DNA of 64,000 nt from DASRAU01 sp036005805 (lineage in GTDB: Bacteria; Acidobacteriota; Polarisedimenticolia; Gp22-AA2): NCBI GenBank assembly GCA_036005805.1, contig DASYQE010000210.1:1-64000 (forward strand). Direction: 5' to 3'. The translations under genes and the position numbers were made by a program. Shown here piece by piece: positions 52,735-62,994 of the stretch. Under the pieces are notes generated by a model, which saw nothing but the letters and a program-made list of their open reading frames with translations, had not been told where the DNA came from and ran no database searches. The number at the start of each line of letters is the position of its first letter. The stretch's first letter is position 1.

Positions 52735-53586
52735 ATGAACGCCATCAAGACCGCCTTCTTCCTCGGCCTGCTGTCGGCGCTGCTTCTGGTCATCGGGGGC
52801 GCCATCGGAGGCCGCGGAGGCGTGATCATCGCGCTCGGCCTCGCCGCCGCCATGAACTTCTTCTCCTACTGGTTCTCGGACAAGATCGTCCTGGCGATGC
52901 ACCGGGCGCAGCCGGTGACGCGCGAGCAGGCGCCGCAGCTCTACGCCGCGCTCGAACGGCTGACCGGCCGCACCGGAACCCCGATGCCGCGGGTCTACAT
53001 CCTGCCCGAGGAGGCGCCGAACGCCTTCGCCACCGGACGCAACCCGGAGCACGCGGCGGTGGCGGTCACCGCCGGGCTGATGCGCCTGCTCGACGCCGAA
53101 GAGCTCGAGGGCGTGCTGGCGCACGAGCTGTCGCACGTGAAGAACCGCGACATCCTGATTGGCTCGGTGGCGGCGACCATCGCCTCGGCCGTCATGGTCC
53201 TCGCCAGCATGGCCCGCTTCGCCGCCATCTTCGGCAGCGGCCGCGGCGGCGACGACCGCGAGGGAGCGAGCCCATTCGCGCTCCTGGCCACGGCGCTGTT
53301 CGCCCCGATCGCCGCCACGCTCATCCAGATGGCCGTGTCGCGGTCGCGCGAGTACCAGGCGGATCAGAGCGGCGCCGGCATGACGCACAACCCGTACGCC
53401 CTCGCGCGGGCGCTGCAGAAGCTCGAGAACCAGAGCCGGCGGATCCCGATGCAGACCGCCGCCCCGGCCAGCAATCACCTGTTCATCGTGAAGCCGTTCA
53501 CGGGCGCGAGCCTGATGAACCTGTTCAGCACCCACCCGCCGATCCAGGAGCGGATCAAGCGGCTCACCGGCCAGACGACGGCCTGA
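52735..53586 (+). CDS. htpX: Membrane zinc metalloprotease HtpX
   Basis: 283 aa. Two N-terminal helices (TAFFLGLLSALLLVIGGAIG, GVIIALGLAAAMNFFSYWFS), catalytic HELSH at 130-134 with the third ligand Glu in SREYQADQSGA, and two further helices between. Degrades misfolded inner-membrane proteins. AAAGGAG Shine-Dalgarno about ten bases before the ATG. Belongs to the same heat-shock cluster. Confidence 0.96.
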   Translation: MNAIKTAFFLGLLSALLLVIGGAIGGRGGVIIALGLAAAMNFFSYWFSDKIVLAMHRAQPVTREQAPQLYAALERLTGRTGTPMPRVYILPEEAPNAFATGRNPEHAAVAVTAGLMRLLDAEELEGVLAHELSHVKNRDILIGSVAATIASAVMVLASMARFAAIFGSGRGGDDREGASPFALLATALFAPIAATLIQMAVSRSREYQADQSGAGMTHNPYALARALQKLENQSRRIPMQTAAPASNHLFIVKPFTGASLMNLFSTHPPIQERIKRLTGQTTA

Positions 53587-53597
53587 TCCCGATTCCA

Positions 53598-54257
53598 ATG
53601 ACCGACGGCGGCGCGAAGCGCGGCAAGGGCAAGGGAAACGGCGAGGACGAGGACCAGGCCTTCACGGTGGTCGACCGGCGTCCGCGCTTGGGCGAGGACC
53701 CTGTGGACGACGACGTGGCGGCCGAGGCCGGGGATCCGGCGGTCCCCGCCCTCATCGAAGAGCTCAAGGCGCGCGCCGAGGAGGCGGAGCGCCGGACGCG
53801 CGAGATCTCGGCCGCCTATCGCCGGCTGGACCAGGAGCGTGACGCGCTGCGCGAGCGGCTGACGCGCGACCTCGAGCGCCGTCTGGATGTGGCGCGCGGC
53901 GACCTGATGCGACGCATGCTCCCGGTGCTCGACGATCTCGACCGCGCCCTGGCGGCGGCGCGCGCCGGCGCCGGCGGCAAGTCGCTCCTCGAAGGGGTGG
54001 CGCTGGTGCGCGAGCGGCTGATGCAGGCGCTCCAGGCCGAAGGGGTCGAGGCGGTGGAGATCGAAGGCCTGCCTTTCGACCCTGCGGTGGCGGAAGCCGT
54101 GGCGACCGAGGAAACCGACGACCCGTCGCGCGACCAGACGGTTCTCCAGGAGATGGAGCGCGGCTTCCGGCTGCGCGGCACGCTGCTCCGACCCGCGCGC
54201 GTCAAGGTCGCGCGCCTGCGTGGCCCCGCCGGCCGCGGCGAGATCCCCACGGAGTAG
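53598..54257 (+). CDS. grpE: GrpE nucleotide exchange factor
   Basis: 219 aa. N-terminal charged, disordered part (1-45), long coiled coil (PALIEELKARAEEAERRTREISAAYRRLDQE, about 50-80), four-helix part with RRMLPVLDDLDRALAAARA, and the beta domain (FDPAVAEAVATEETDDPSRDQTVLQEMERGFRLRGTLLRPARVKV, about 160-205). Exchange factor for DnaK; no dnaK or dnaJ is in the window. Sequence is more divergent than most GrpE but the order of elements is right. Confidence 0.92.
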   Translation: MTDGGAKRGKGKGNGEDEDQAFTVVDRRPRLGEDPVDDDVAAEAGDPAVPALIEELKARAEEAERRTREISAAYRRLDQERDALRERLTRDLERRLDVARGDLMRRMLPVLDDLDRALAAARAGAGGKSLLEGVALVRERLMQALQAEGVEAVEIEGLPFDPAVAEAVATEETDDPSRDQTVLQEMERGFRLRGTLLRPARVKVARLRGPAGRGEIPTE

Positions 54258-54286
54258 CCGGCCGCATTGCTCGTGAGAGATGCGGG

Positions 54287-55204
54287 CTAGAGAATCCGCT
54301 GGCCCAGCGCCGACAGGACGAGCCCCGCCCCGATCTCCGCCGAGTGGTTGCGGACGTCGAGAATCGGGTTCAGCTCCACGAGATCGAGCGACACCAGCCG
54401 GCCCGATTCCGCCACCATCTCGCACAGCAAGTGCGCTTCGCGGTACGACAGGCCGCCGAGCACGGGCGTGCCCACGCCGGGGACGAGCTCCGGGTCGAGG
54501 CCGTCCATGTCGATGCTCAGGTGCAGCCCCTGCGTGCGGCGCGCGAAATCGGCGAGCACCTCGTCCAGGATCGGCCCCATGCCCCGGCGATCGATGTCGC
54601 TCATCGTGTAGGCGCGCACACCGCTGCGGCGCACCTGGTCCCCCTCGCGCGCATCCAGGTCGCGGATGCCGACGAGGGCGACGTTCTCGGGCTTCACGCT
54701 CGGACCGCCCGCGATTGCGACGAGATCGGCGGGCCCCCACCCCAGGCACGCGGCCAGGGGCATCCCGTGGACGTTCCCCGAGGGCGAGGTCTCGGGTGTG
54801 TTCATGTCGGCGTGCGCATCGACCCACAGGAGCCCGAGGCTCTCGCCGCGCTCGTGCAGGGCGCGTGCCGATCCGGCGACCGACCCGGCGGCCAGCGAGT
54901 GATCGCCTCCCAGGCTGACCGGGATGCGCCCCTCCGCGGCGGCGGCGTGCGTCAGCTGGGCAAGCGTCCGGCAGACGGCGCTGATCTCCGCGATGTAGCG
55001 CATCTTCTCGCCCGTGACCGGGATGGTCTCGGGGATCGGCACCCGCACGTCGCCGCGATCGACGACGGTGTGCCCGAGCTCGGTCAGGCGGGCCGTCAGG
55101 CCGGCGATGCGGATGGCCGAGGGGCCCATGTCCACGCCACGGCGCCCCGCGCCGAGATCGAGAGGCACGCCGATGAGATCGATGGGACGGGAGCCGGGCT
55201 GCAT
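54287..55204 (-). CDS. rocF: Arginase
   Basis: 305 aa ureohydrolase. Manganese ligands in SLGGDHSLAAGS, WVDAHADMNTP and SIDMDGLDP; the arginase-specific loop SGNVHGMPLA favours arginase over agmatinase. N-terminus IDLIGVPLDLGAGRRGVDMGPSAIR is typical. ATG 55204 is six bases from its -10 element, which is shared with the divergent dehydrogenase gene. Confidence 0.95.
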   Translation of the reverse strand: MQPGSRPIDLIGVPLDLGAGRRGVDMGPSAIRIAGLTARLTELGHTVVDRGDVRVPIPETIPVTGEKMRYIAEISAVCRTLAQLTHAAAAEGRIPVSLGGDHSLAAGSVAGSARALHERGESLGLLWVDAHADMNTPETSPSGNVHGMPLAACLGWGPADLVAIAGGPSVKPENVALVGIRDLDAREGDQVRRSGVRAYTMSDIDRRGMGPILDEVLADFARRTQGLHLSIDMDGLDPELVPGVGTPVLGGLSYREAHLLCEMVAESGRLVSLDLVELNPILDVRNHSAEIGAGLVLSALGQRIL

Positions 55205-55210
55205 GGCCGG

Positions 55211-55218
55211 ATTATAAT
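55211..55218. promoter_or_regulatory. Palindromic bidirectional -10 element
   Basis: ATTATAAT reads TATAAT on both strands (plus 55213-55218; minus 55216-55211). It lies between the divergent arginase (ATG 55204) and 3-hydroxyacyl-CoA dehydrogenase (ATG 55237) genes and is the only promoter-like sequence in the 32-base gap. Confidence 0.7.
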
Positions 55219-55236
55219 TCGCCTCCCGAACGCGCC

Positions 55237-56096
55237 ATGTCGCTCACCCGCGTCGCCGTCATCGGAGCCGGAACCATGGGGCACGGAATCGCCCAGGTGG
55301 CGATCCAGTCCGGCCTCGAAGTGCGCCTGTGCGATGCCCAGCCGCTGGTGCTCGACCGGGCCCTGCAGCAGATCCGCTCCGGGCTCGACCGGACGGTCGA
55401 GAAGGGGCGGCTCGACGCGGCCGGACGCGAGGCCGCCCTCGCCCGCCTCGCGACCGCCCGCGATCCGCGCGAGGCGTCGCACGACGCGGACCTCGTCATC
55501 GAAGCCATCCCCGAGCGGCTCGAGCTCAAGCAGGCGCTGTTCGCCTCCCTCGAGGAGATCGTCCCCGCCGGGTGCCTGCTCGCCAGCAACACCTCGTCGC
55601 TGCGGATCGCCTCCATCGCCGCAGGACGGCGCCGGCCGGAGCGCATCCTCGGGATGCACTTCTTCAACCCGGTGCCGGTGATGGCGCTCCTGGAGATCGT
55701 CGTGCACGCCGGGACCGCCCCCGGGTCTCTGGAGCAGGCGCGCGAGGCGGGAGCACGGCTCGGCAAGACCTGCATCGTCGTGCAGGACTCCCCCGGCTTC
55801 GCCAGCAGCCGGCTCGGGATCGCGCTCGGCCTCGAGGCGATCCGGATGGTCGAGCAGGGGGTCGCTTCCCCGCAGGACATCGACACCGCCATGGAGCTCG
55901 GGTACCGGCATCCGATGGGGCCGCTGCGCCTGACCGACGTCGTGGGGCTCGACGTGCGCCTCGCCATCGCCGAATCGCTGCACCGCGAGCTGGGAAGCGA
56001 AGCGTTCCGCCCGCCCCGGCTGCTGGTCGAGATGGTGCGCGAGGGACGCCTCGGCAAGAAGAGCGGCCGCGGCTTCTACGACTGGAGCGGGAGTTC

Positions 56097-56100
<4 letters not shown>
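55237..56100 (+). CDS. 3-hydroxyacyl-CoA (3-hydroxybutyryl-CoA) dehydrogenase
   Basis: 287 aa, the length of single-domain Hbd/PaaH. NAD-binding VIGAGTMGHGIAQVA near the start, ASNTSSLRI, catalytic His in GMHFFNPVPVM, VQDSPGFASSRL, and ELGYRHPMGPLRLTDVVGLDV. Oxidises L-3-hydroxyacyl-CoA in beta-oxidation or butanoate metabolism. Its TAG stop and the UbiA TAG stop share a CTAG. Confidence 0.95.
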
Positions 56101-57115
<1,015 letters not shown>

Positions 57116-57119
<4 letters not shown>

Positions 57120-58447
57120 AGGCCGGCCGGGACGAGCGCCCCGACGACGCCCGCCAGGGCGCCGACCAGGGTGTTGGAGAAATTCACCGCCTCGTTGTCG
57201 AGGAGCCCGCGGCGCTCGAGCGTCGCCCCGAGGAACGAGTCGGCGCTCGATCCCAGGAAGGAGGCGAGAAGGACCACCCAGAGAAGCGACGCCGGGATCA
57301 TCGCGGTCGCGATGGCCAGACCCGCGACCAGCGCCGCCGCCCCCAGGCCCGCGAGCGTGCCGAGGAGCGTGACGGCGCCGTCGGTGCCGATGGGAACGCG
57401 CTTGAGCGTGGTGATGAGCACGGGCTTCCCTCCCCACGCCTGCCCGACCTCGCTCGACACGGTGTCGAACGCCGCGGTCGCGTAAGCGCAGACCAGCGCC
57501 AGGAGGAACAGGCCCGGAGCGGTCGCGGTCGCCGACAGGAGCGCCAGCATCGTCGCCACGCCGCAGTTGGCGAGGGCGTGCCGGGCCGACCGCGCTCCTT
57601 TTTTCTCCTGCGCCACACCGAGCCGCTCCTTGCGAAGCCTTCCGGCGCGCGTCGTCGCCGTGCCGAGCAGGAAGAAGGCCGTCAGGATCGCGAAGGCGCG
57701 CCACCCGCCGAAACCCCAGGTCACGGTGCCGACGGCCCAGCCGGCCACGGCCCCGGATCGATCCACGGCGCGGATGCGCAGGAAGACGAACGCGAGGACC
57801 GCGTTGACCGCCGCCCCGATGGCGAGCTGCGGCGCGACCTCCGCGAAGACCTGCGGTAGCCGCAGGGCGTCCCCTTCGATGAGCGCGCAGAGGAAAAGCG
57901 CCGACAGAAGCGGCACCGACAGGTTGTCGTTGAGCCGCCACGGCAGCGACTCGACGAACGCGGCGAACAGCGCCGTCGGCGCCATCAGCCAGGCGGCCTC
58001 CCCCGCCGGCCGTCCCATGGAGACGAGGATGCCGAACCCGGCCAGCCCGGCCGCGACGATGAAGGCCGCGCTGCCGGCCCAGGACTTGACGTGGTTCCAC
58101 GGCAGGCGCGCGCGCCCCCAGCGTTCGCCGGCGGCGGAGGCGGCCGGGTCTCCCATCGCGAAGATCACCCAGGCGGCCGCCGCCACTTCCATCCGCCAGC
58201 CGAACAGGAGCACGAGCAGCAGCACCGCGACCGGGTACAGATGGATCCCCGACTCGAGGGGACGCCGCCTCTCGGCGCTGCGGAACAGCGACGCGCCGAT
58301 CCGCGGCAGGACGAAGTAGTTGAAGAGGCACGCCACGGCGGCGACGAGCGCCGCCTGCGGGACGCTGAGCTTCTTGAGGAGAAGCGCCAGGAGCCCGGAA
58401 CCGGCGTGAACGAGGCGGCGCGCCGCGGGGTCGTGCGCGCCGCTCAT
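57116..58447 (-). CDS. Fused polyprenol/phytol kinase-like and DUF92 protein
   Basis: 443 aa membrane protein of two families. Residues 1 to about 205: dolichol/phytol kinase (SEC59/VTE5) fold with CTP-binding block MGDPAASAAGERWG and KSWAGSAAFIVAAGLAG (about 97-135). Residues about 210-443: DUF92 with FDTVSSEVGQAWGG, ITTLKRVPIGTDGAVTLLGT, SSADSFLGATLE, and NEAVNFSNTLVGAL. In plants VTE5 phosphorylates phytol and the DUF92 protein VTE6 phosphorylates phytyl-phosphate. One polypeptide could thus convert an isoprenoid alcohol to its diphosphate for the adjacent UbiA enzyme. ATG overlaps the rmlD stop. Confidence 0.88.
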
Positions 58448-59352
58448 GCCTCCGCGTCCCCTGCCTCGCGCCCGAGGAAATCGTCGAGCGCCTCGGTCCA
58501 GGGACGCGGCGCCGCCCCCGTCAGCCGTGCGAAGAGCCGGGTGTCGAGCGGGGATGCCGCCGGGCGGGCGGTCCCGCCGGCCGGAACGACGGTGCGCACC
58601 GCCTCGAGCCGGACCCCGTCCAGGAGCCCGGTCGCCTCGAGCGCGCGGCGCGCCAGGTCGAAGCGCGACGCCACGCCGGTGTTGACCACGTGAACGATGC
58701 CCCGGTGCTCGACGCGCAGGAGCGACGCGATGCCGTCCGCCAGGTCGTCGGTGAGCGTCGGAGAGCCGCGCTGGTCATCCACCACCCGCAGCGGCTCCCC
58801 CGCCCGGGCGCGCGCCAGGATCCGCCCCACGAAGTGGTCTCCGTGCTCGCCGTAGAGCCAGGCGGTGCGCACGATGAGGTGGTCTTCGTTGGCGACGGCG
58901 ACGCGGCGCTCGCCTTCCAGCTTGGAGAGCCCGTACGCCTGGATCGGCGCGGGCACGTCGGACTCGACGTACGGGCGTTCGAGCCGGCCGTCGAAGACGA
59001 AATCGGTGCTGACCTGCACGACGCGGCAGCCCGACCCCGCGGCGGCGCGCGCCACGTGCTCCGCCCCCTCGGCGTTGACCTCCAGCGCCTGCGCCGGGTC
59101 GCGGGTGCAGCCGTCCACGTCGGTCCAGGCGGCGCAGTTGATGATCACGGTCGGGTTGAGACGGACGATCTCCGCCTCCATCCCGAAGCGGTCGAGGATG
59201 TCGATCTCCGCGCGCGTCGCCCCGATGGTCTCGGGATACTCCGGCTCGAGGCGGCGCACCAGTGCGCTCCCGAGCATGCCGCCGGCGCCGATCACCAGGG
59301 GCCGGATGTCGCCGCCGCGCTTCCGGCCGGCGCTGTCGTCTTCGAGGGTCAC
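58444..59352 (-). CDS. rfbD: dTDP-4-dehydrorhamnose reductase
   Basis: 302 aa extended short-chain reductase, last step of dTDP-rhamnose synthesis. NAD(P) motif VIGAGGMLGSALVRRL, INCAAWTDVDGCTRDPAQALEVNAEGAEHVA (about 75-105), STDFVFDG, catalytic YGLSKLEGER (YxxxK), and VRTAWLYG. GTG 59352 overlaps the lptD stop. rfbA-C are not in the window. Confidence 0.93.
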   Translation of the reverse strand: MTLEDDSAGRKRGGDIRPLVIGAGGMLGSALVRRLEPEYPETIGATRAEIDILDRFGMEAEIVRLNPTVIINCAAWTDVDGCTRDPAQALEVNAEGAEHVARAAAGSGCRVVQVSTDFVFDGRLERPYVESDVPAPIQAYGLSKLEGERRVAVANEDHLIVRTAWLYGEHGDHFVGRILARARAGEPLRVVDDQRGSPTLTDDLADGIASLLRVEHRGIVHVVNTGVASRFDLARRALEATGLLDGVRLEAVRTVVPAGGTARPAASPLDTRLFARLTGAAPRPWTEALDDFLGREAGDAEA

Positions 59353-62045
59353 AGGCCTCCGGCTCCGATGCTCTGATGCAGGTCCACGACGTTGCCGACG
59401 CCCTTGAGGTTGACCAGAAAGCGGATCTCCGTCAGGTCGGATCCGACGAAGTTGCGGTTGAGGTACTCGAACTGGAAGCCGCAGCACTGGGTGTTGTAGC
59501 CGGCGGTGTAGCGCTGGTCGCGGAAGCGCGGCTCCCCCGGCAGGACGTCCCCCAGCTCGTAGTTGGCCTGGAATCCGAGCAGCACCTTGCGCTCGAAGAG
59601 CGTGCCCTCGCCGTGCACGCCGAGCTGGCTGCGATTGAACGGGTTGGTGAAGGCCTGCCCCTGCTCCAGGAGCGCCTTGCCCTCGAGGTCGCGGCTGACG
59701 CTCCAGGTGAAGTCGAGGAAGCCCCGCCCCGGCGCGCGCAGGTTGGCGCTGAGCGAGGCATCGCGGATCTCGCGGAACAGCACGTCGAACGAGGTGCGCA
59801 GGTCGACGCTCGTGTTGATCGTCGGGTTGACCCGCAAAACCCCCGTCACCGGCGAGACCTGCCGCTGCTCGTCGAGCGCGAACGACGCGCTGAGCGGCCC
59901 GAGGAAAGAGTAGTCCTGGGTGATCTCGAAGGAGGCGATCTCGACGGTCGAAAGCTGTTTCGGCTTCGCCGTGCCCCCGGGTCCCGGCACACCCGGCGCG
60001 CCCGGTTCCCCCTCGGCGCCCAGCGGCGCCGCCTCCGGGGTCGTCTCGGCGGTCGTCCCCGCCGCCGGCACGCGCACCGGCTGCACCTTCTGCAGGGCCC
60101 GCGCCAGCGCGTCCTGCGGATTGCCGTCTCCCGCCGCCGGACCGAACGGCATGCCGAGCGCCGCCATTCCTCCCGCCTCGCGCTTGGCGTAGAGCCGCGT
60201 CGTGAACCCGTACGTCAGCCGGTTGCTGTTGTAGGAGATCGTGTCGACGTCGTCGAAGAGGATGATGTCCCCCGGGTTGTCCACCTGCGACAGGTAGGTG
60301 TAGCGCAGCGTCGGCTCGATGGTGTTCTTGAACTGGGGGGAGAAGTCGCTGTCGGGCGTGTCGAAGATGCGCGACAGCTTCGGACCCACGAGGTTGAGCC
60401 CCGCCTGGTAGACGCGGCGGTCGAAGTTGTCGTCGACGATGAGCGTGCGCTCGAGGTTGCGGATGCCGTCGCCCTCCCCGAAATCCCCCGTGCCCGGGAG
60501 GTTGTCGCAGCCGAGATCGTCCTCGGGCCCGAACACACCCAGGGGCGGATTGTCGCGCTCGGCGTCGAGCACGCCGTTGCCCTCGCCGAAATCCCCCGTG
60601 TCCGGAACGTTGTCGCAGCCGAGATCGGTGCGCTGGCTCTTGCTGTAGACGGTGTCGCGCAACCCGGCATTCGCGTCGATGTCGAGCCACGGCACCGGCG
60701 ACAGCTGCGACGAAATGACCGGGTTGACGTCGGCCCGCTGGTACACGGCCTCGCGGTCCCCCTTGTCGAAGGCGTCCACCGAGGAGTCGAGGGTGAAGAA
60801 CAGGAGCGAGTCGCCGATGCGCCGGCGGCGGGTGCGGAACTCGATCTCCGGCTCCGTCCAGCGGACGAAGGTGCGGTTGGCGAAGGCCAGGGTCGGCTGG
60901 CCGTACGCGAACGGGACGATCGGGTCCTGCACCAGCTGCTCGCGCCGCTCGGCCCACATGTTGAGGGAGTTGAATCCCCAGTTGCGCGTCAGGTACGCCT
61001 TGCTCACCGCCTGCGGGTTGCTGCTCACCCGGATGTCGCGCTCGAAGTCGAGGAAGTAGTCGAAGTCCGAGACGAACGTCATGTTGGTGACGAAGCGCCA
61101 TTCCGGGTCGAGCTGCTGCTGGTGGGTGTAGTCGATGAGCCAGCGATCGGTCGGCACCCCTGGCTGGTTCTCATCCGCGGCCACCTGGTCGCGGATGTAG
61201 TAGCCGGTGAACTGGCCGCGGCCGTTTTCCGAAGGGCGGTAGCGGAACTCGTTGCCGAAGCCGTAGCCCGACTTCGACATGTAGTCGAAGTAGAAGGTCG
61301 AATCGAGACTGCGGCCGATGGCCCAGTACCAGGCGTCGCTCAGGATCGTGCCGCTCCGCTGCGAGAAGCCGAACTCCGGGAAGAGGAGTCCCGAGGCGCG
61401 ATCGGTCTTGATCGGCCAGACCAGGTAGGGGGAATAGAACACCGGCACCGCCCCGAGCTTGAACTGGATGTGGTGCAGGTAGGCATATTCCCCCAGCTCG
61501 AGCACGCCGCGCCCGAGCTTGAAGGACCAGTAGGGCGTCGGCTGGGTGCACGCGGTGAAGTTGGCGTCGTACAGGACCATCTGGTCCTTGGACGTCTGCT
61601 CGATCCGCGCCGCCTCGAACATGATGCTCGGCTCGGCGTAGCCGCGCGCGTTGAAGAACTGTCCGGTCGACGATTCCAGGTTGTAGTCAATGCTGTCGGC
61701 GGTGATCCGGGCGCGCGCCTGGTCGAGGACGACGTTGCCCTCGGCGTGCGCCTCGTGAGTCGACGGAGTGTAGCGCACCAGATCGGCCTGGAGCCTCAGG
61801 TCGCCGCACTTGATGTCGACGTAGTCCTTGAGGATCAGCTCGTCACGGTCGAGCACCGAGCCCGGTCCGGCGGCGATCTCGAGGGCGCAGCCGCCCGGTC
61901 CCTTGCCGAAGGACTGGCGCTGCGGGGCGCCGCCGGGCGGCTCCGGCCGCTGCTCCTTCGGCGCGGCATCGAGTCCGGCCGCCGCGAAGGCGGCCGCGCC
62001 GAGAACGAACAGGAGCGCGGCTCCGGCGGCGAGGGGCCTGGGCAT
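59349..62045 (-). CDS. lptD: LPS-assembly protein LptD
   Basis: 898 aa. Signal peptide (PLAAGAALLFVLGAAAFAAAG), OstA/LptA-like periplasmic domain (about 60-200: LRLQADLVRYTPSTHEAHAEGNVVLD), then the large beta-barrel (PVFYSPYLVWPIKTDRASGLLFP onward). C53/C80 at the N-side and adjacent C854-C855 (QCCGFQFEY) match the disulfide scheme of E. coli LptD. The barrel contains a 36-residue tandem repeat near 475-528 (GCDN..P.TGDFGEG) and a Pro/Gly/Ala-rich insert near 620-670. ATG overlaps the Memo gene stop (TGATG). Confidence 0.93.
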   Translation of the reverse strand: MPRPLAAGAALLFVLGAAAFAAAGLDAAPKEQRPEPPGGAPQRQSFGKGPGGCALEIAAGPGSVLDRDELILKDYVDIKCGDLRLQADLVRYTPSTHEAHAEGNVVLDQARARITADSIDYNLESSTGQFFNARGYAEPSIMFEAARIEQTSKDQMVLYDANFTACTQPTPYWSFKLGRGVLELGEYAYLHHIQFKLGAVPVFYSPYLVWPIKTDRASGLLFPEFGFSQRSGTILSDAWYWAIGRSLDSTFYFDYMSKSGYGFGNEFRYRPSENGRGQFTGYYIRDQVAADENQPGVPTDRWLIDYTHQQQLDPEWRFVTNMTFVSDFDYFLDFERDIRVSSNPQAVSKAYLTRNWGFNSLNMWAERREQLVQDPIVPFAYGQPTLAFANRTFVRWTEPEIEFRTRRRRIGDSLLFFTLDSSVDAFDKGDREAVYQRADVNPVISSQLSPVPWLDIDANAGLRDTVYSKSQRTDLGCDNVPDTGDFGEGNGVLDAERDNPPLGVFGPEDDLGCDNLPGTGDFGEGDGIRNLERTLIVDDNFDRRVYQAGLNLVGPKLSRIFDTPDSDFSPQFKNTIEPTLRYTYLSQVDNPGDIILFDDVDTISYNSNRLTYGFTTRLYAKREAGGMAALGMPFGPAAGDGNPQDALARALQKVQPVRVPAAGTTAETTPEAAPLGAEGEPGAPGVPGPGGTAKPKQLSTVEIASFEITQDYSFLGPLSASFALDEQRQVSPVTGVLRVNPTINTSVDLRTSFDVLFREIRDASLSANLRAPGRGFLDFTWSVSRDLEGKALLEQGQAFTNPFNRSQLGVHGEGTLFERKVLLGFQANYELGDVLPGEPRFRDQRYTAGYNTQCCGFQFEYLNRNFVGSDLTEIRFLVNLKGVGNVVDLHQSIGAGGL
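60462..60623 (-). repeat. 36-residue tandem repeat inside lptD
   Basis: Residues 475-510 and 511-528 of LptD share LGCDN(V/L)P(D/G)TGDFGEG(N/D)G. At DNA level the two copies are offset by exactly 108 bases and nearly identical over about 40 bases. The Asp/Gly/Asn-rich pattern resembles calcium-binding loops; each copy brings one cysteine. Confidence 0.85.
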
Positions 62046-62854
62046 CAGGAGACGGTGACCCCGGAATAGGCGACGACCGAGGTCATGTCGCCGTTCGTCT
62101 GGCCGGAGTGACCGTAGGCGACCAGGGTCGCCGTTCCGGCGCCGAGCCGGCGCGCCGCCTCGAGCCCGGCGACCGCCGGGGCCACCCCGCACATGGTGAT
62201 CCGGCCGTCACGCACGACCCGCCAGAGGCCTTCCGGATCGATCGCGAGAATGCGTTCGAGCGCCGGACGGTCGCGCCGTTCCACCTCGTCCGCCGGCTCG
62301 TAGTGCGTCATGTCGCTGCTGAGGACGAGGGTGACCGGATCCGCGCAAGCGCCGATCACGCGGGCGAGTCCGCGGCCGAGCTCGAGGAGCGCGTCGAGGC
62401 GGTGCGTCCCCACGCAGATCGGCACGAAACGACCCGCGGGAGCCAGGTGCTGCAGGAACGGGATCTGCACCTCGATGGAGTGCTCGCGACGGTGCGCCGC
62501 CACGTCGACGCGCGCGCGGCCGACCTCCGCCAGGACCGAGGCGGCCAGAGGCTGGTCGATCGGCGCATCGCCGAGCGGCGTGCGCCACGCCCCTTCGGAC
62601 TGCACGGCGATCGGCTCCCCCTCCCCCGTGTGGTTCGGTCCCAGCACGATGAATCGTTCCGGAAGCGGCCCGGACAGGTATGTCCGGGCGGCGATGCGGC
62701 CGGAATAGACGTAGCCGGCATGGGGCACGAGGAGTGCGCGCGGCGGCGGGCCATCCGGCACCCGGCCTCCTGCGGTGAGCGCTTCGAGCTCGCTTCGAAG
62801 CGCACCTTCGCCGGCCGGATAGAAGGAACCGGCCACCGCCGGCCTGCGAATCAT
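62045..62854 (-). CDS. Memo-family protein (AmmeMemoRadiSam system protein B)
   Basis: 269 aa. Conserved His residues in VPHAGYVYSG, LGPNHTG and REHSIEVQIPFLQHL, plus SSDMTHYEP and the Cys of ITMCGVAPAV; metal-binding, related to class III dioxygenases. Usually found with an AMMECR1 protein and a radical SAM protein (AmmeMemoRadiSam), neither of which is seen here. Start ATG 62854 matches the family N-terminus (RRPAVAGSFYPAGEG). Confidence 0.92.
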   Translation of the reverse strand: MIRRPAVAGSFYPAGEGALRSELEALTAGGRVPDGPPPRALLVPHAGYVYSGRIAARTYLSGPLPERFIVLGPNHTGEGEPIAVQSEGAWRTPLGDAPIDQPLAASVLAEVGRARVDVAAHRREHSIEVQIPFLQHLAPAGRFVPICVGTHRLDALLELGRGLARVIGACADPVTLVLSSDMTHYEPADEVERRDRPALERILAIDPEGLWRVVRDGRITMCGVAPAVAGLEAARRLGAGTATLVAYGHSGQTNGDMTSVVAYSGVTVS

Positions 62855-62906
62855 CGCCGTCCCCACCCGTCGTGCACGCGGCCCGGGGGCGTCCCGAGGC
62901 CGCGCG

Positions 62907-62935
62907 ATGCTACCAGACGATCGTTCCAAAGTAAA
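62907..62935 (-). promoter_or_regulatory. Promoter of the Memo-lptD-rfbD unit
   Basis: Minus strand TTTACT (62935-62930), exactly 17-base spacer, TAGCAT (62912-62907), in a locally AT-rich patch. 52 bases before the Memo ATG. Downstream, lptD, rfbD, the kinase fusion and ubiA are all joined by overlaps, so this may drive five genes. Confidence 0.65.
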
Positions 62936-62978
62936 GAAACACAATCACTTGCGTTGATGCGCCGGGTCGACGGCGTGC

Positions 62979-62984
62979 TACAAT
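62979..62984 (+). promoter_or_regulatory. -10 element of the nitrilase-family gene
   Basis: TACAAT within TGCTACAAT, ten bases before the ATG at 62995; leader of three or four bases expected. Confidence 0.55.
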
Positions 62985-62994
62985 TCCCGGCTCC

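Noticed and set aside
59262..62069. Long plus-strand frame (935 codons) opposite lptD
   Set aside because: Shadow of lptD: Glu/Val/Arg/His-rich, no domain, no promoter or Shine-Dalgarno.
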